Shown: piece by piece, positions 27,105 through 37,300 of the stretch
Position numbering within the stretch: position 1 is the stretch's first letter
Layout of the letters: every line of letters begins with the position of its first letter
NCBI GenBank assembly: GCA_964369185.1
Contig: CAYJEN010000004.1
Location: 1-64,000, forward strand
DNA length: 64,000 bases
From: CAYJAZ01 sp964369185
GTDB taxonomy: Bacteria; Desulfobacterota; Desulfovibrionia; Desulfovibrionales; Desulfovibrionaceae
Reading direction: 5' to 3'
Translations under genes and position numbers: made by a program
The notes under the pieces: generated by a model
The model's input: only the letters and a program-made list of their open reading frames with translations
Database searches by the model: none
Told to the model about the DNA's origin: nothing

Positions 27105-29333
27105 CTAATTATTCTCGAGAGTTACAAAAGATTTCAATATTGTTTTCAGTCCAATGTTAGGGAAGTTGATTTTATACTTATCACCATCAATTTCACTGAC
27201 GATTTTTCCTCTTCCGAAAATCTTGTGTTTACAGAAACCTAAATCTTTATATTCACTTTTTTCATGACTTTGAAAGTCATTTTTGTGTGATGGCGGAGAA
27301 GAAAAACGTGATGGGCTAAATGAAGAAGCTTGTTTTCTACTATCATCTAATGGATTAGAATAGTTGGAAGAATTTTTGATTTTCTTGTAAACACCACCAC
27401 CGATTTCTTCAGTATATTCGTCATAAGAGCTTGTTTCAAGTGTGCGAATAAAAGGCGAGGGCATTGCACTTTCAAAACTTTGGCTCGCTCTTTGATAGAG
27501 AGAGAGCGGAACAAATAAATCTAAATTATCTTTGGCTCTTGTGCAAGCCACGTAGAGAAGACGCCTTTCTTCTTCAAATTCTTCAGCTCTAGCAAGAGAA
27601 TGACGTGATGGGAAGCGATCTTCTACCAAATCCATGACAAGAACTTTATCCCATTCAAGCCCTTTTGCTGAGTGTACAGTTGAAAGAACAATTTTTTCAT
27701 GATCCGTTTCTTCTTCATCGCTGATATCTAGGATAAGGTCAGAGATAAAGAGGTCTAAATCATTGTATTCAATAGCGATTGTTATAACTTCTTCAAGTGC
27801 AATAATACGTCTTGGGTAGTCGTCAGGGTAGACGGTAGGCGCATGTTCTTTGTATCTATCAAGAAGAATATTCAAGAGGGAGGTAACAGAAACTCTGTTT
27901 TCTGCGCTTTCTGTCAGATATCTTGTTCTTAAATGATTGATAAGTTCTATATCTTTCTTGAATTCTTGATATTTTTCTAATTGTTTTGCAAATTTTTCAG
28001 TTTCACCGCTTTGAGATAGATTATAGAGTTTTTGTGCTGTTTTTGCGCCAACTCCTTTTGCAAAGCTTGCAACTCTTTCAAAAGCCGGTAAATCTTGAGG
28101 GTTTATGATAAGGCGAGTATAAGCAAGCAAATCTTTAACATGTGCAGCTTCAGTGTACTTGATGCCACCGTATTTTTTATAATCAATTCCGTTACGATTG
28201 AGCTCTACTTCCAAGTGATATGATTGATAACCAGATCTAAAAAGTACAGCTATTTCTGATGGTTTTGATGTTAAAAGATGCTCTTGAATACGTCTGCATG
28301 CAAGTTTTGCTTGAGATACATCACTCAAAGGGCGATACATACGAACAGGAAATGACAAGCCACTTCCCAAATCTTTCTTAGAAAACAAATGTTTAGCATA
28401 ACCTTCTGTTGCTTGAGAAAGAATACGGTTTGCCACATCTAAAACAGGTTGAACAGAACGATAGTTTTCTTCAAGATAAATGATACGTGTATCCGGAAAA
28501 AGTTTTGGAAAATCAAGTATATTTCTTACTGTCGCGCCACGGAAAGCGTAGATTGACTGCGCATCATCACCCACCGCCATAATATTTCCACGTTCGCCTG
28601 CTATGTGTTTGATAAGACGAGCTTGAACTTTATTTGTATCTTGATATTCATCAACCATTACATAAGGATAGCACGATTGATAGTAGTCTAAGGTGTGAGG
28701 CTGCTCTATAAAAAGATTTTCCAATTCAAAAAGGAGGTCATCATAGTCGAAAAGACCGTGTTTTTGTTTGTATAATTGATATTGAAGAGCAAGTTTTTGT
28801 AGTTCATCGGTGTAAGGAATAAGATGTTGGGCTTCTTTTTTAAGAATTTCTTCAATTGAAAGCTCTTTATTACGAGATTTAGAAATCAAGGAAATAACAG
28901 CCGGCGACTTTGGGAATGATCTATCACCTTTAGCGATTTTATGCTCATCTTTACACGTAGCGATACACGAATTTTGATCGGAGGAATCCATCACAGTTAT
29001 GTAGCCGCTTTTATTATCCGCATGCCTTAAACAAAATTGTTGGTGCATACGAAGAACAGAAAAAGCAAAGGCGTGAAAAGTTCCTGATTTCATACCACGC
29101 ATATCATGTTCAGAAATAATAGAAGCTCTTTCAAGCATTTGTGTTGCCGCTTTGCGAGTGAAAGTTAGCAATAACATATGAGCAAGCGGAATTCCTTGTT
29201 CTATAAGCCATGCTAATCTATAAACTAATGTACGAGTTTTACCTGAACCGGCACCTGCAATAACAAGAGTGGAGCGATCACTAGCCGTTACCGCACTTTG
29301 TTGAGCTTCATTTAAAGATGAAATATCAATCAT
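27105..29333 (-). CDS. UvrD/PcrA/Rep-family DNA helicase
   Basis: A 742-residue superfamily-1A 3'-5' helicase. Motif Ia/Walker A is AGAGSGKTRTLVYRL (27-41), Walker B is MVDEYQDTN, motif III is AVGDDAQSIYAFRGA, motif IV is LEENYRS, motif V is LSTVHSAKGLEWDKV and motif VI is EERRLLYVACTRA. The C-terminus has the small Tudor-like tail (about 695-742) seen in PcrA and UvrD that can bind RNA polymerase. Whether this is the main UvrD or a second paralogue cannot be told from one window. engB lies 31 bases upstream. Confidence 0.92.
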   Translation of the reverse strand: MIDISSLNEAQQSAVTASDRSTLVIAGAGSGKTRTLVYRLAWLIEQGIPLAHMLLLTFTRKAATQMLERASIISEHDMRGMKSGTFHAFAFSVLRMHQQFCLRHADNKSGYITVMDSSDQNSCIATCKDEHKIAKGDRSFPKSPAVISLISKSRNKELSIEEILKKEAQHLIPYTDELQKLALQYQLYKQKHGLFDYDDLLFELENLFIEQPHTLDYYQSCYPYVMVDEYQDTNKVQARLIKHIAGERGNIMAVGDDAQSIYAFRGATVRNILDFPKLFPDTRIIYLEENYRSVQPVLDVANRILSQATEGYAKHLFSKKDLGSGLSFPVRMYRPLSDVSQAKLACRRIQEHLLTSKPSEIAVLFRSGYQSYHLEVELNRNGIDYKKYGGIKYTEAAHVKDLLAYTRLIINPQDLPAFERVASFAKGVGAKTAQKLYNLSQSGETEKFAKQLEKYQEFKKDIELINHLRTRYLTESAENRVSVTSLLNILLDRYKEHAPTVYPDDYPRRIIALEEVITIAIEYNDLDLFISDLILDISDEEETDHEKIVLSTVHSAKGLEWDKVLVMDLVEDRFPSRHSLARAEEFEEERRLLYVACTRAKDNLDLFVPLSLYQRASQSFESAMPSPFIRTLETSSYDEYTEEIGGGVYKKIKNSSNYSNPLDDSRKQASSFSPSRFSSPPSHKNDFQSHEKSEYKDLGFCKHKIFGRGKIVSEIDGDKYKINFPNIGLKTILKSFVTLENN

Positions 29334-29364
29334 GTTTTATTCCTGTGAGACAATTATTATACAA

Positions 29365-30021
29365 TTAAAATTCGTCGTCGTTAGTGTCTAATTCTTCAAC
29401 TATTTTAGGTTCTTCATAAGTTTCATCTATAAGAAGCTTCCACATTTTTTCTAAACCGTATTTTGTATGCGCTGAAACTGCAAGCGGTGGAACATTACTT
29501 AATTTTTGCCAGAAAGAAATTGCTGTACCTAGTTCTTTTTGCTTTACTTTGTCGCACTTTGTAAGCACAGGTTGAACCTTTAATCCTAAGTGCACACCAA
29601 AAGCAAGCATTTCTTTATCTAAATCTTGCGGTGGGATTCTTACATCGATTAAAAGGAGCAATAACTTTAAAGGTTCTGTTTGTTCAAGGTATTGGGAAAT
29701 TAATTCCGCCCAAACATCACGCTCAGACTTTGAACGCTTTGCGTAACCGTATCCTGGTAAATCGACAAGATAAAAATCATATTTTTTTACATGAAAGAAG
29801 TTCACGCTTCTAGTTTTACCGGGAGTAGAGCTCACTTTTGCAAGACTTTTTCTGTTTGCAAGTGCATTTAAAAGTGAGGATTTTCCAACGTTTGAACGTC
29901 CTGCAAAAGCAACTTGAGCTTTTTCTGGTGCTTGTAGTTGTTCAGGAGTATATAGGGTAGATTCAAGTTCAACTTGTGGAAAGTTGAAAGTTGATAGATT
30001 TGTATTTTTTTTGTTGTTCAT
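29365..30021 (-). CDS. engB: ribosome biogenesis GTPase EngB (YsxC/YihA)
   Basis: A 218-residue TRAFAC GTPase needed for large-subunit assembly. The P-loop is GRSNVGKSSLLNAL, G2 TPGKTRSVNFF, G3 DLPGYGYAK, G4 TKCDK and G5 VSAHTKYG. I chose ATG 30021, which leaves about 40 residues before the P-loop. The longer form would start with GTG at 30075 and add residues with no family support. It diverges from efp and heads an engB-uvrD-PHP run. Confidence 0.92.
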   Translation of the reverse strand: MNNKKNTNLSTFNFPQVELESTLYTPEQLQAPEKAQVAFAGRSNVGKSSLLNALANRKSLAKVSSTPGKTRSVNFFHVKKYDFYLVDLPGYGYAKRSKSERDVWAELISQYLEQTEPLKLLLLLIDVRIPPQDLDKEMLAFGVHLGLKVQPVLTKCDKVKQKELGTAISFWQKLSNVPPLAVSAHTKYGLEKMWKLLIDETYEEPKIVEELDTNDDEF

Positions 30022-30062
30022 AATTAAGACTCGATAAATTTTTTTGATTGATACGGAAAGAG

Positions 30063-30091
30063 TTGACAATTTCACTCACAAAAGGCAAAAT
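30063..30091 (+). promoter_or_regulatory. probable efp promoter
   Basis: A perfect -35 TTGACA (30063-30068) and a -10-like CAAAAT (30086-30091) are 17 bases apart, 69 bases before efp. Confidence 0.45.
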
Positions 30092-30160
30092 AACAAATTC
30101 CACGCAATAAGGAAAGAAGAATTTTTTTCTTAAAAAAATACCAAATATAAGAGGATTTTT

Positions 30161-30718
30161 ATGTATTCTACTACTGATTTTAAACGCGGACTCAAAATTG
30201 AAATTGACGGCACACCATTTGCTATCATTGAATTTCAGCATTTTAAGCCGGGTAAAGGCGGCGCTATGGTTCGCACAAAATTACGTAACCTCATAAACGG
30301 TCGAGTTGTTGATAACACTTTCCGTTCAGGTGAAAAAGTTGCAAAACCTGATATGGAACACCGCGAAATGCAATACCTTTATCGTGAAGGCGATGAGTTA
30401 GTATTCATGGATCAAGTAAGTTACGAACAACTTCAAGTGAGCGAAGAAGCTACTTCCGGTAAATCAGATTTCTTAGTTGAAGCACAAATTTGTAAAGTTC
30501 TCCTTTATAAAGGTGAAGCTATTGATATCGAAATTCCAAACTCTGTTGTTCTTGAAGTTACAAGTACTGAGCCTGGTGTAAAAGGCGATACAGTTTCTAA
30601 CGTAACTAAGCCGGCTACTCTTTCAACTGGTGCAACTATACAAGTACCTATCTTTGTAAATATTGGCGACAAAGTTAAAGTTAACACCGATAACCGCGAA
30701 TATCTCGGTCGTGAATAG
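30161..30718 (+). CDS. efp: translation elongation factor P
   Basis: A 185-residue factor that rescues ribosomes stalled on polyproline. The modification loop KPGKGGAM has the target Lys at position 32 (Lys34 of E. coli). The three beta-barrel domains are complete and the length is normal. Polyproline-rich proteins such as the RTX protein at 174 are obvious clients. The modifying enzymes are not in the window. The AGAGGA ribosome site is good. Confidence 0.97.
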   Translation: MYSTTDFKRGLKIEIDGTPFAIIEFQHFKPGKGGAMVRTKLRNLINGRVVDNTFRSGEKVAKPDMEHREMQYLYREGDELVFMDQVSYEQLQVSEEATSGKSDFLVEAQICKVLLYKGEAIDIEIPNSVVLEVTSTEPGVKGDTVSNVTKPATLSTGATIQVPIFVNIGDKVKVNTDNREYLGRE

Positions 30719-30739
30719 TCTATAAATATTGATATATTA

Positions 30740-30783
30740 TTGAGAGGGAAAGTTCATTTATATAAGTGAGTTTTTCCTCTCAA
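30740..30783 (+). terminator. efp terminator
   Basis: TTGAGAGGGAAA at the left pairs imperfectly with TTTTCCTCTCAA at the right around a second short stem, then a T-run follows. It begins 21 bases after the efp stop. Confidence 0.75.
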
Positions 30784-30850
30784 TTTTTTTCTTAGAGCAT
30801 TTTCAATAATGGGTTTGAACGCCAAAAGCAATAAAGAGATTAAGTAAAAA

Positions 30851-32188
30851 ATGAGCTTTTATAATAAATCTTTGGCTAAAACATATGTAAAAATAGCATG
30901 GCCGGCGGCGATTGAAGGATTTTTGATAATCCTACTTTCATCAATTGACCTGTTGATGATTAGCTCTTTAGGAGAAAAAGCAGTGGCAGCGGTTGGAGTT
31001 TTTTTTCAACCGAGAATGTCGATTCTCATTTTTGCAAGAGCTTTTGCAGTAGCAATCACACAGGTAACGGCTATGTGGTGTGTATCTGAAAAAGTAAAAG
31101 AATTACCTGTTTTTTTAAAGCAATGTACTACAATTGGATTTATCGGCTCTTTAGGGATTTTACTTCTTACATCATTTTTTATGGAAGATATTCTATATCT
31201 TGCAGGTGCGGAAAATTCTTATATAGATCTTGCACTCGAATATACAATAATAACAAATATCAGCTTGTTTTTCTTTAGTATTTCAATAGTTTTAAATGCT
31301 GCTTTAACGGGTTTGGGAAATACTAGAGCAATGCTTGCCTCGAATGTGATTGGTAATATAGTCAATCTTATTCTAAACTACTTTTTTATTTATCTATTTG
31401 CTTGGGGAGTAAAAGGTGCAGCTATTGCTACTCTGGCTGGTAGTATAGTGACTTTTTTTGTAACTATCTATTTTGTTAATAGAAATTCAAGTCCTATAGC
31501 TTTGAAAGGGTTAAGTGATTGGTTGCCTACTAAAAAATACTTTAATCATGTAAAAACAACTTTTTTTAGTACATTTTCAGAACAAGCTTCTGAAAGATTT
31601 GGTATGTTTGTGTATACATCTTTCGTTGCCGGTCTTGGAGTTCTAAGTTTTTCAACTCATTGTATTTGTATGCTTTTTTGTGATGTATTTTATAATTTTG
31701 GGCAAGGTTTTTCTAAAGCAAGTTTGACGATTTCCTCAAATCTTCGCGGGAAGGATAAGATATCGAATATATTTGTATTCACAAGAACTATTCTGCCAAT
31801 CAGCATAATAATTGGAGCTGTGGGAGCTATATTTTTTCTTACAATGGGAAAAGAACTTATAAGCCTCTATACTTCTGATAATGAGATTATAGAACTTGGC
31901 ACAACTCTTCTTATGATTCTTTCTTTATCTACAATTCCTCAAATAATTTCGTTGGCTTATTCAGGGGTGCTTAGAGGAATAGGATATGCGAAATATGTCG
32001 CACAATATTCTTTTTATTTGGTGGCAATAGCTAGACCAATTGTGACTTATCTAGTAATATATACTTTTGGATTTGGAATTTATGGTGCATGGTTCATAAT
32101 TGCATGGGATCAAGCAACACGTGCACTTCTTGCAAGTATGAGATTTATAGGAAAGAAAAAGTTAATGATTCCTCCTGCAAGCAGATAA
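30851..32188 (+). CDS. MATE-family efflux transporter
   Basis: A 445-residue inner-membrane antiporter with twelve predicted helices in two internally similar halves. Segments such as ITNISLFFFSISIVLNAAL and GLGNTRAMLASNVIGNIVN match the MatE domain. It probably exports cationic or aromatic compounds using Na+ or H+; the substrate is unknown. It is a single gene between efp and rho with a terminator shared with rho. Confidence 0.88.
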   Translation: MSFYNKSLAKTYVKIAWPAAIEGFLIILLSSIDLLMISSLGEKAVAAVGVFFQPRMSILIFARAFAVAITQVTAMWCVSEKVKELPVFLKQCTTIGFIGSLGILLLTSFFMEDILYLAGAENSYIDLALEYTIITNISLFFFSISIVLNAALTGLGNTRAMLASNVIGNIVNLILNYFFIYLFAWGVKGAAIATLAGSIVTFFVTIYFVNRNSSPIALKGLSDWLPTKKYFNHVKTTFFSTFSEQASERFGMFVYTSFVAGLGVLSFSTHCICMLFCDVFYNFGQGFSKASLTISSNLRGKDKISNIFVFTRTILPISIIIGAVGAIFFLTMGKELISLYTSDNEIIELGTTLLMILSLSTIPQIISLAYSGVLRGIGYAKYVAQYSFYLVAIARPIVTYLVIYTFGFGIYGAWFIIAWDQATRALLASMRFIGKKKLMIPPASR

Positions 32189-32250
32189 AAAACTTATAAT
32201 ATAAGTAGTTAGAGTGTTATCTTCTTGTTATATGTCCTAGCAAAAAAATA

Positions 32251-32280
32251 CCCTTCCTATAAGATATCTTAAAGGAAGGG
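32251..32280. terminator. bidirectional terminator between MATE and rho genes
   Basis: CCCTTCCT (32251-32258) pairs with AGGAAGGG (32273-32280) around an inner palindrome TAAGATATCTTA. A-rich and T-rich flanks support termination on both strands. Confidence 0.8.
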
Positions 32281-32341
32281 TTTTGTATTTTCTCATTTTC
32301 CACGAACTTTAGTGGATTAAATCGACTTAAATGATATAAAA

Positions 32342-33679
32342 CTATTTGCCCATAGCGGCGAGGAAATCCTTATTGTTTTTAGTGCCTTTCATTTTTGCAA
32401 GTAGGAATTCTACACTGTCAATCGGTGCCATAGGTGAGAGCAGTTTTCTTAAAATCCATACACGGTTAAGCACGTCTTCTGAAAGGAGAAGGTCTTCTTT
32501 TCTTGTGCCTGATTTATTGATATCAAAAGCAGGGAAAACACGTTTTTCAGAAAGATGACGATCAAGGTAAATTTCCATGTTACCAGTACCTTTAAATTCT
32601 TCAAAGATAACTTCATCCATACGTGAACCTGTGTCTACAAGGGCAGTTGCCATGATGGTAAGCGAGCCGCCGCCTTCGATATTACGAGCCGCACCAAAGA
32701 ATCTTTTTGGTCTTTGAAGAGCATTGGCATCAAGTCCACCTGAGAGGATTTTACCTGATGATTGTCCAACAATATTATACGCTCTACCAAGGCGAGTAAT
32801 AGAATCAAGAAGAATAACAACATCTTGCTTCCTTTCAACCATTCTTTTAGCTTTTTCAAGAACCATTTCAGTTACTTGAACGTGTCTATGAGGTGGTTCA
32901 TCAAATGTTGAAGAAACAACTTCTGCGTTTTTCACGGTGCGTTGCATATCTGTAACTTCTTCCGGTCTTTCGTCGATAAGAAGAATAATAAGCTTTACTT
33001 CCGGATGGTTAGCATTAATTGCATTCGCCATATTTTGAAGAAGAATTGTTTTACCGGTACGAGGAGGAGCAACGATAAGACCCCTTTGACCACGTCCAAT
33101 CGGAGATAAAAGATCTATAAGTCTACCGGAATAATTTTTATCACCTGTTTCCATGATGAGCTGACTATCAGGATATACAGGGGTGAGGTTGTCGAACAGA
33201 ACTGTGCCTCTGCTTGATTCCGGAGGTTCTGAATTTATTTCAGTTACTTTTGTAAGAGTAAAGTAATGTTCACCTTCGCGTGGAGGGCGAATAAGTCCGA
33301 CAACTGTATCACCTTTTCTTAGATGGAATTGTCTAATTTGATTGAGCGAAACATAGATATCGTCTTGACCGGGCATGTAGCTTGAAAGAGGGGAGCGTAG
33401 AAAGCCAAATCCTTCAGGAAGAATTTCAAGTACGCCGTCGCCTAAAAGAGCTCCATTTTGTGTAAGGCAGGCTTGAAAAAGAGCGAAAACTAAATCTTGT
33501 TTACGAAAAGAGGCAGCATCTTCAATCTCATATTGTTCTGCTAAAGCAAGTAGTTCCGGCATAGTTTTAATTTTGAGATCTCTAAGACTAATCATATTTG
33601 CCATGTTTGCTTCGATATTCTGATCGTGGATTGCTTGTGCTTCTGCATCATGATAACGGGCAGAGGTTCTTTTACGCAT
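32342..33679 (-). CDS. rho: transcription termination factor Rho
   Basis: A 445-residue hexameric RNA helicase that ends transcription. It has an N-terminal Rho helix bundle (about 30-75), a cold-shock-like RNA-binding domain (LEILPEGFGFLRSP, about 82-95) and the ATPase with Walker A APPRTGKTILL and Walker B VVILLDSITRL. The Q-loop and R-loop region (SGGLDANALQRPKRFFGAARN) is complete. A 30-residue N-terminal extension is slightly longer than in E. coli Rho (419). It lies 42 bases downstream of pth on the same strand. Confidence 0.97.
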   Translation of the reverse strand: MRKRTSARYHDAEAQAIHDQNIEANMANMISLRDLKIKTMPELLALAEQYEIEDAASFRKQDLVFALFQACLTQNGALLGDGVLEILPEGFGFLRSPLSSYMPGQDDIYVSLNQIRQFHLRKGDTVVGLIRPPREGEHYFTLTKVTEINSEPPESSRGTVLFDNLTPVYPDSQLIMETGDKNYSGRLIDLLSPIGRGQRGLIVAPPRTGKTILLQNMANAINANHPEVKLIILLIDERPEEVTDMQRTVKNAEVVSSTFDEPPHRHVQVTEMVLEKAKRMVERKQDVVILLDSITRLGRAYNIVGQSSGKILSGGLDANALQRPKRFFGAARNIEGGGSLTIMATALVDTGSRMDEVIFEEFKGTGNMEIYLDRHLSEKRVFPAFDINKSGTRKEDLLLSEDVLNRVWILRKLLSPMAPIDSVEFLLAKMKGTKNNKDFLAAMGK

Positions 33680-33721
33680 ATTTTATCCATTATAAAGTTA
33701 AAGGTGAGAGGAAATACAATT

Positions 33722-34303
33722 TTATTTTAATTTTTCTTTTGCTTTTTTATTAAGGAAAATTTCAACTTTTTCAATACCTTTTATATAAAGGTCATCTAGT
33801 TTAGTTTTTTCATTTGAATTGAAATTACTAAGCACGTAATTTGCCATTTGTTCTTTGTGTTCTGGTCTTCCAATACCAAGTCGCATGCGGTGAAAATCTT
33901 GAGTGCCAAGTCGTTCTGCTATTGATTTCAAGCCGTTATGTCCGGCTAATCCACCACCGGTTTTTAGACGAATGTCACCGAATGGAATATCAAGTTCATC
34001 GTGAAGTACAAGTAAATTATCCGCCGGTATATTGTGCCAAGCCATAAAAGGCTGGACTGATTCTCCGGAAAGGTTCATATATGTCTGTGGTTTAAGAACA
34101 TATATTTGTTGTGTACCATTATCTAATTTTTTGGGAAGAATAATTTTTGAAGCTATTCCCTTAAACTTTGAGGCTGAAACTGTATCAATTCTAGCATTGT
34201 TTCTTTCAAAGTGTTCTACAAGAAAATCTGCAAGCATAAAGCCGAAATTATGACGTGTATTATCATAATTTTTGCCTATGTTGCCTAATCCGACAATAAG
34301 CAT
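33722..34303 (-). CDS. pth: peptidyl-tRNA hydrolase
   Basis: A 193-residue enzyme that recycles peptidyl-tRNA. Family motifs GLGNIGKNYDNTRHNFGF (residues 5-22, with catalytic His18 and the binding Asn), KPQTYMNLSGE, HDELDIPFG and GGGLAGHNGLKS are all intact. In many bacteria pth follows the ribosomal L25/Ctc gene; here it follows the giant TPR gene (34 bases). Confidence 0.96.
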   Translation of the reverse strand: MLIVGLGNIGKNYDNTRHNFGFMLADFLVEHFERNNARIDTVSASKFKGIASKIILPKKLDNGTQQIYVLKPQTYMNLSGESVQPFMAWHNIPADNLLVLHDELDIPFGDIRLKTGGGLAGHNGLKSIAERLGTQDFHRMRLGIGRPEHKEQMANYVLSNFNSNEKTKLDDLYIKGIEKVEIFLNKKAKEKLK

Positions 34304-34337
34304 GTTGAAGTATAAACTCCTTATAAAATAAAATACT

Positions 34338-37300
34338 CTATGGTGTTAGACTGTTGATATCTCTGGCTAATTTTTCAGTTGTAAGTTCAGATGAGGCCAT
34401 TTTTCCGAAAACGGTATCAGGTTCACGTCTTACAATTTCTTCTAAAATACTTTGCCAAGTGTTCATATCGTTCATTTTTCTATAAATTCTTGCTTCACGA
34501 AGTTGCATACCGCCATAGTCCGGTGAGTCTTGTGGAACAAATTCAGCGTATCTATTGAGCCACTCAAGAGATTCCGCAAATCTTCCGGCTACTTCAGTTA
34601 CATCCATAAGAGCAGCAATAGATTCACGAATACGTTGAGGATCAGCAAATTCTGAACGGTTTTCCAGTAATTCTTCAAACATTGCAAGAGCATCAAGATT
34701 ATATTGATAGCTTGCGCGCAAGTCTTGTTTTTCTTCGGCATCACGAGCAAGGAAGTAAGTAGCATAAGCTCTTTGATAAAGAGGAATTTCTGTGTTTTGT
34801 GCCAAGTTTGACCATATTGGCAATGCGCGTGAGGTTAGACCCAGATTTTGCGCAGAAAGTGCCGTAGTATAATCATGTTGGTCACGAACGTCAAGTGGCA
34901 TTGTCCAAGAATTAACTTTTTCGTCCATAGCAAGGATAGCGTCCCAGTTACCTTGAGAAAGATAATGCGCTAAAAATATATTATATGCATAAAGACCGTA
35001 TTTAGGATCTTGCTCTGTTTCTATGAAAGGTTCTAGTAATTCTAACCCCTTAGCTTGATCGCCTCTATTAAGATAAGCACGTGTAAGTGCAATTCTTAAA
35101 TCGTCTTCAAGTGGGAGGTAGTAGTCATGCACGTAAGGATATTTTTCCCAAAGCGCAAGAACTCTATTGTAGTTTTCTTCTTCAAGAGCATTTGCAAGAG
35201 TATGTGCAAAAGAACGAAGGAGAATATCTCCGGCAACATTATATTGTAATCTATCCGGATATTTAGTCATAACTTCTTCGGCATAGTTGAGCGCAGAAGT
35301 ATAGTCTTTATTATAGAAGCTGAAAGCCGCGAGACGAGTAAGAGCATCAACTGCTTCAGGAGATTCTGCATAATCATCAAGAATGATTTGATAGTTTATT
35401 GAAGGAATACGAGGGTTTGGTTGGTCGTATAGATTTAATAAAAGATCAAGACTTGGATTTACAGGTGTAAAAGTGTTTTCTGCCATTCTCAAGAGAGATT
35501 TAGGCGCATAAGGGGAATCAGGGAAGATATTTAATATTTCAAGCTGAACTTTTGTTGCTGCATCTTTATTATTGAGTGCGTAGTAAAGAAGTGCTATTTT
35601 ATTAAGAATTTCAGGTGTTTCTTCGCTTTTTGGATTGATGTTATACTGAGTCCAAAGTGTTTCTAGGGCATCACGTAGTTTTCCTTGTGAAATTTGAACA
35701 TCGGCAGACATAGGTAAAAAGTCTGGGTTATCAAGATAAGCAGAAGGCCATCTAAGATTTACGAACTCTATAAGAGGAAGAGCTTTTTCGTAAAGACCTT
35801 GTTTATAATATGCGAAAGCTTGTGCAATTGCAGAATTTTCAGCAAGAAGACTATCAGGATATTCAGTTACAATTTGATCAAAAGTATCTGCGGCAAGTGC
35901 GTATTGACCTTGTTTAAGATAATCTCTACCTAGTCTAAAAAGAAGATTCGGAACGGTAAGTTCATAAGGATACTGTTGTTTTAAAAACATTATGTAACCC
36001 TTTGCATCTTCTTGGTTTCCCATTAGTAAATGGGTATAGGCAAGAGTTGTTATAGCATTTGGAACGCGCTCAGAAGAAGGGTTATAATTCATTGCTTCAA
36101 GAGCTGCATTTAAAATTTCTTGACCATTTTCTTGAAGAGTATCCTTATAGAGTTCTGCTTTTACTTTAACAATTTCATAAAGTAAATCTTCTTTTAAATC
36201 TTGATTGATAGTAGGATCTTTATCAAGGCGTAAATCTTTAAGTTGTTCTAAAATTGGGAGAGCAGCTTCATAGTTTCTATCTTTTAGTAAATCATCAGCT
36301 TGAAACATAAGAGCTTTAACATCAGGTGGAGCAGGAACTTCATTTCCTTCAGCATCTTGATAAATTATTGTTCTATTAAGCGCTTTTGCTTCTTCAACTG
36401 TAGTTGGCTCAACATCTGATGCAAGCGCAACTTGAGTAACTTCACCGCTTGCAGAGTCCTCACGAACCATTTCATCAAGTAATACAGGAGCGATTGTTCC
36501 ATCTAATACTTCAGCCTCAGCCGTTTCTATAGATTCTTCAACCGGTGTTTCTTCTTGAATAATTTCTTCTTGAACAGCAACTTCTTCAGTATTTTGGATA
36601 GGTTGACCCTGTTGTTCTTCTACTGCTTCAACAGTTTGAGGAGTTTCGTTTTCAGGTCTTTCAAAGAGTGCAGCATTTTCAGGTGATATACCTGTTTCGA
36701 TTGCTTGAATTGGTGCAATTGAATCTACTTCGTCCATAAATTCAAATGTTTCGTAGTCTTGCGGTTCATTCCCTTTATAAACTTGGGTAGGCACAGCAAC
36801 TGAATCTACAGTATTTGCAGGGGTATCTTTAAAATCTGCAATAAATGAGTTACCGTAGTAAATTTTTTCTGCAGCTTCATCAATTTCTTCTAAATTATTT
36901 GTTGGAAAAGGCGATTGTGGAGGGGTTTGAGCAGTTTGAGGCAAAGCAGCTGGAGGAGTTACATTTGATGTTGCTCCTGCTTGATTTGCTTCTACAGAAT
37001 CTCTAAGACTTGGTTGATTTTGGTTGTTTAGAGCGGGGATATCCACTTCATCTACATGCTCTATAACATTTTGAAGAGGGTTTTCTTCAACTTGAGGAGT
37101 TTGAGCAGAAACTTGAGGAGCCGGAGGAATTGTTATTTGTTGTGTAGATATCTGATTTTGATTTGTATTTTGTGCAAGTGGAGTAGTGTCAACTGCTTGA
37201 ATAGGTGCTTGAACTACAGGAGCCGGCGGACTAGAAATAGGCGGACTTTGTGGTGTAGGCTGTGTAACAGTTTGATTTTGTACAGGTTGTTGAACCGGAG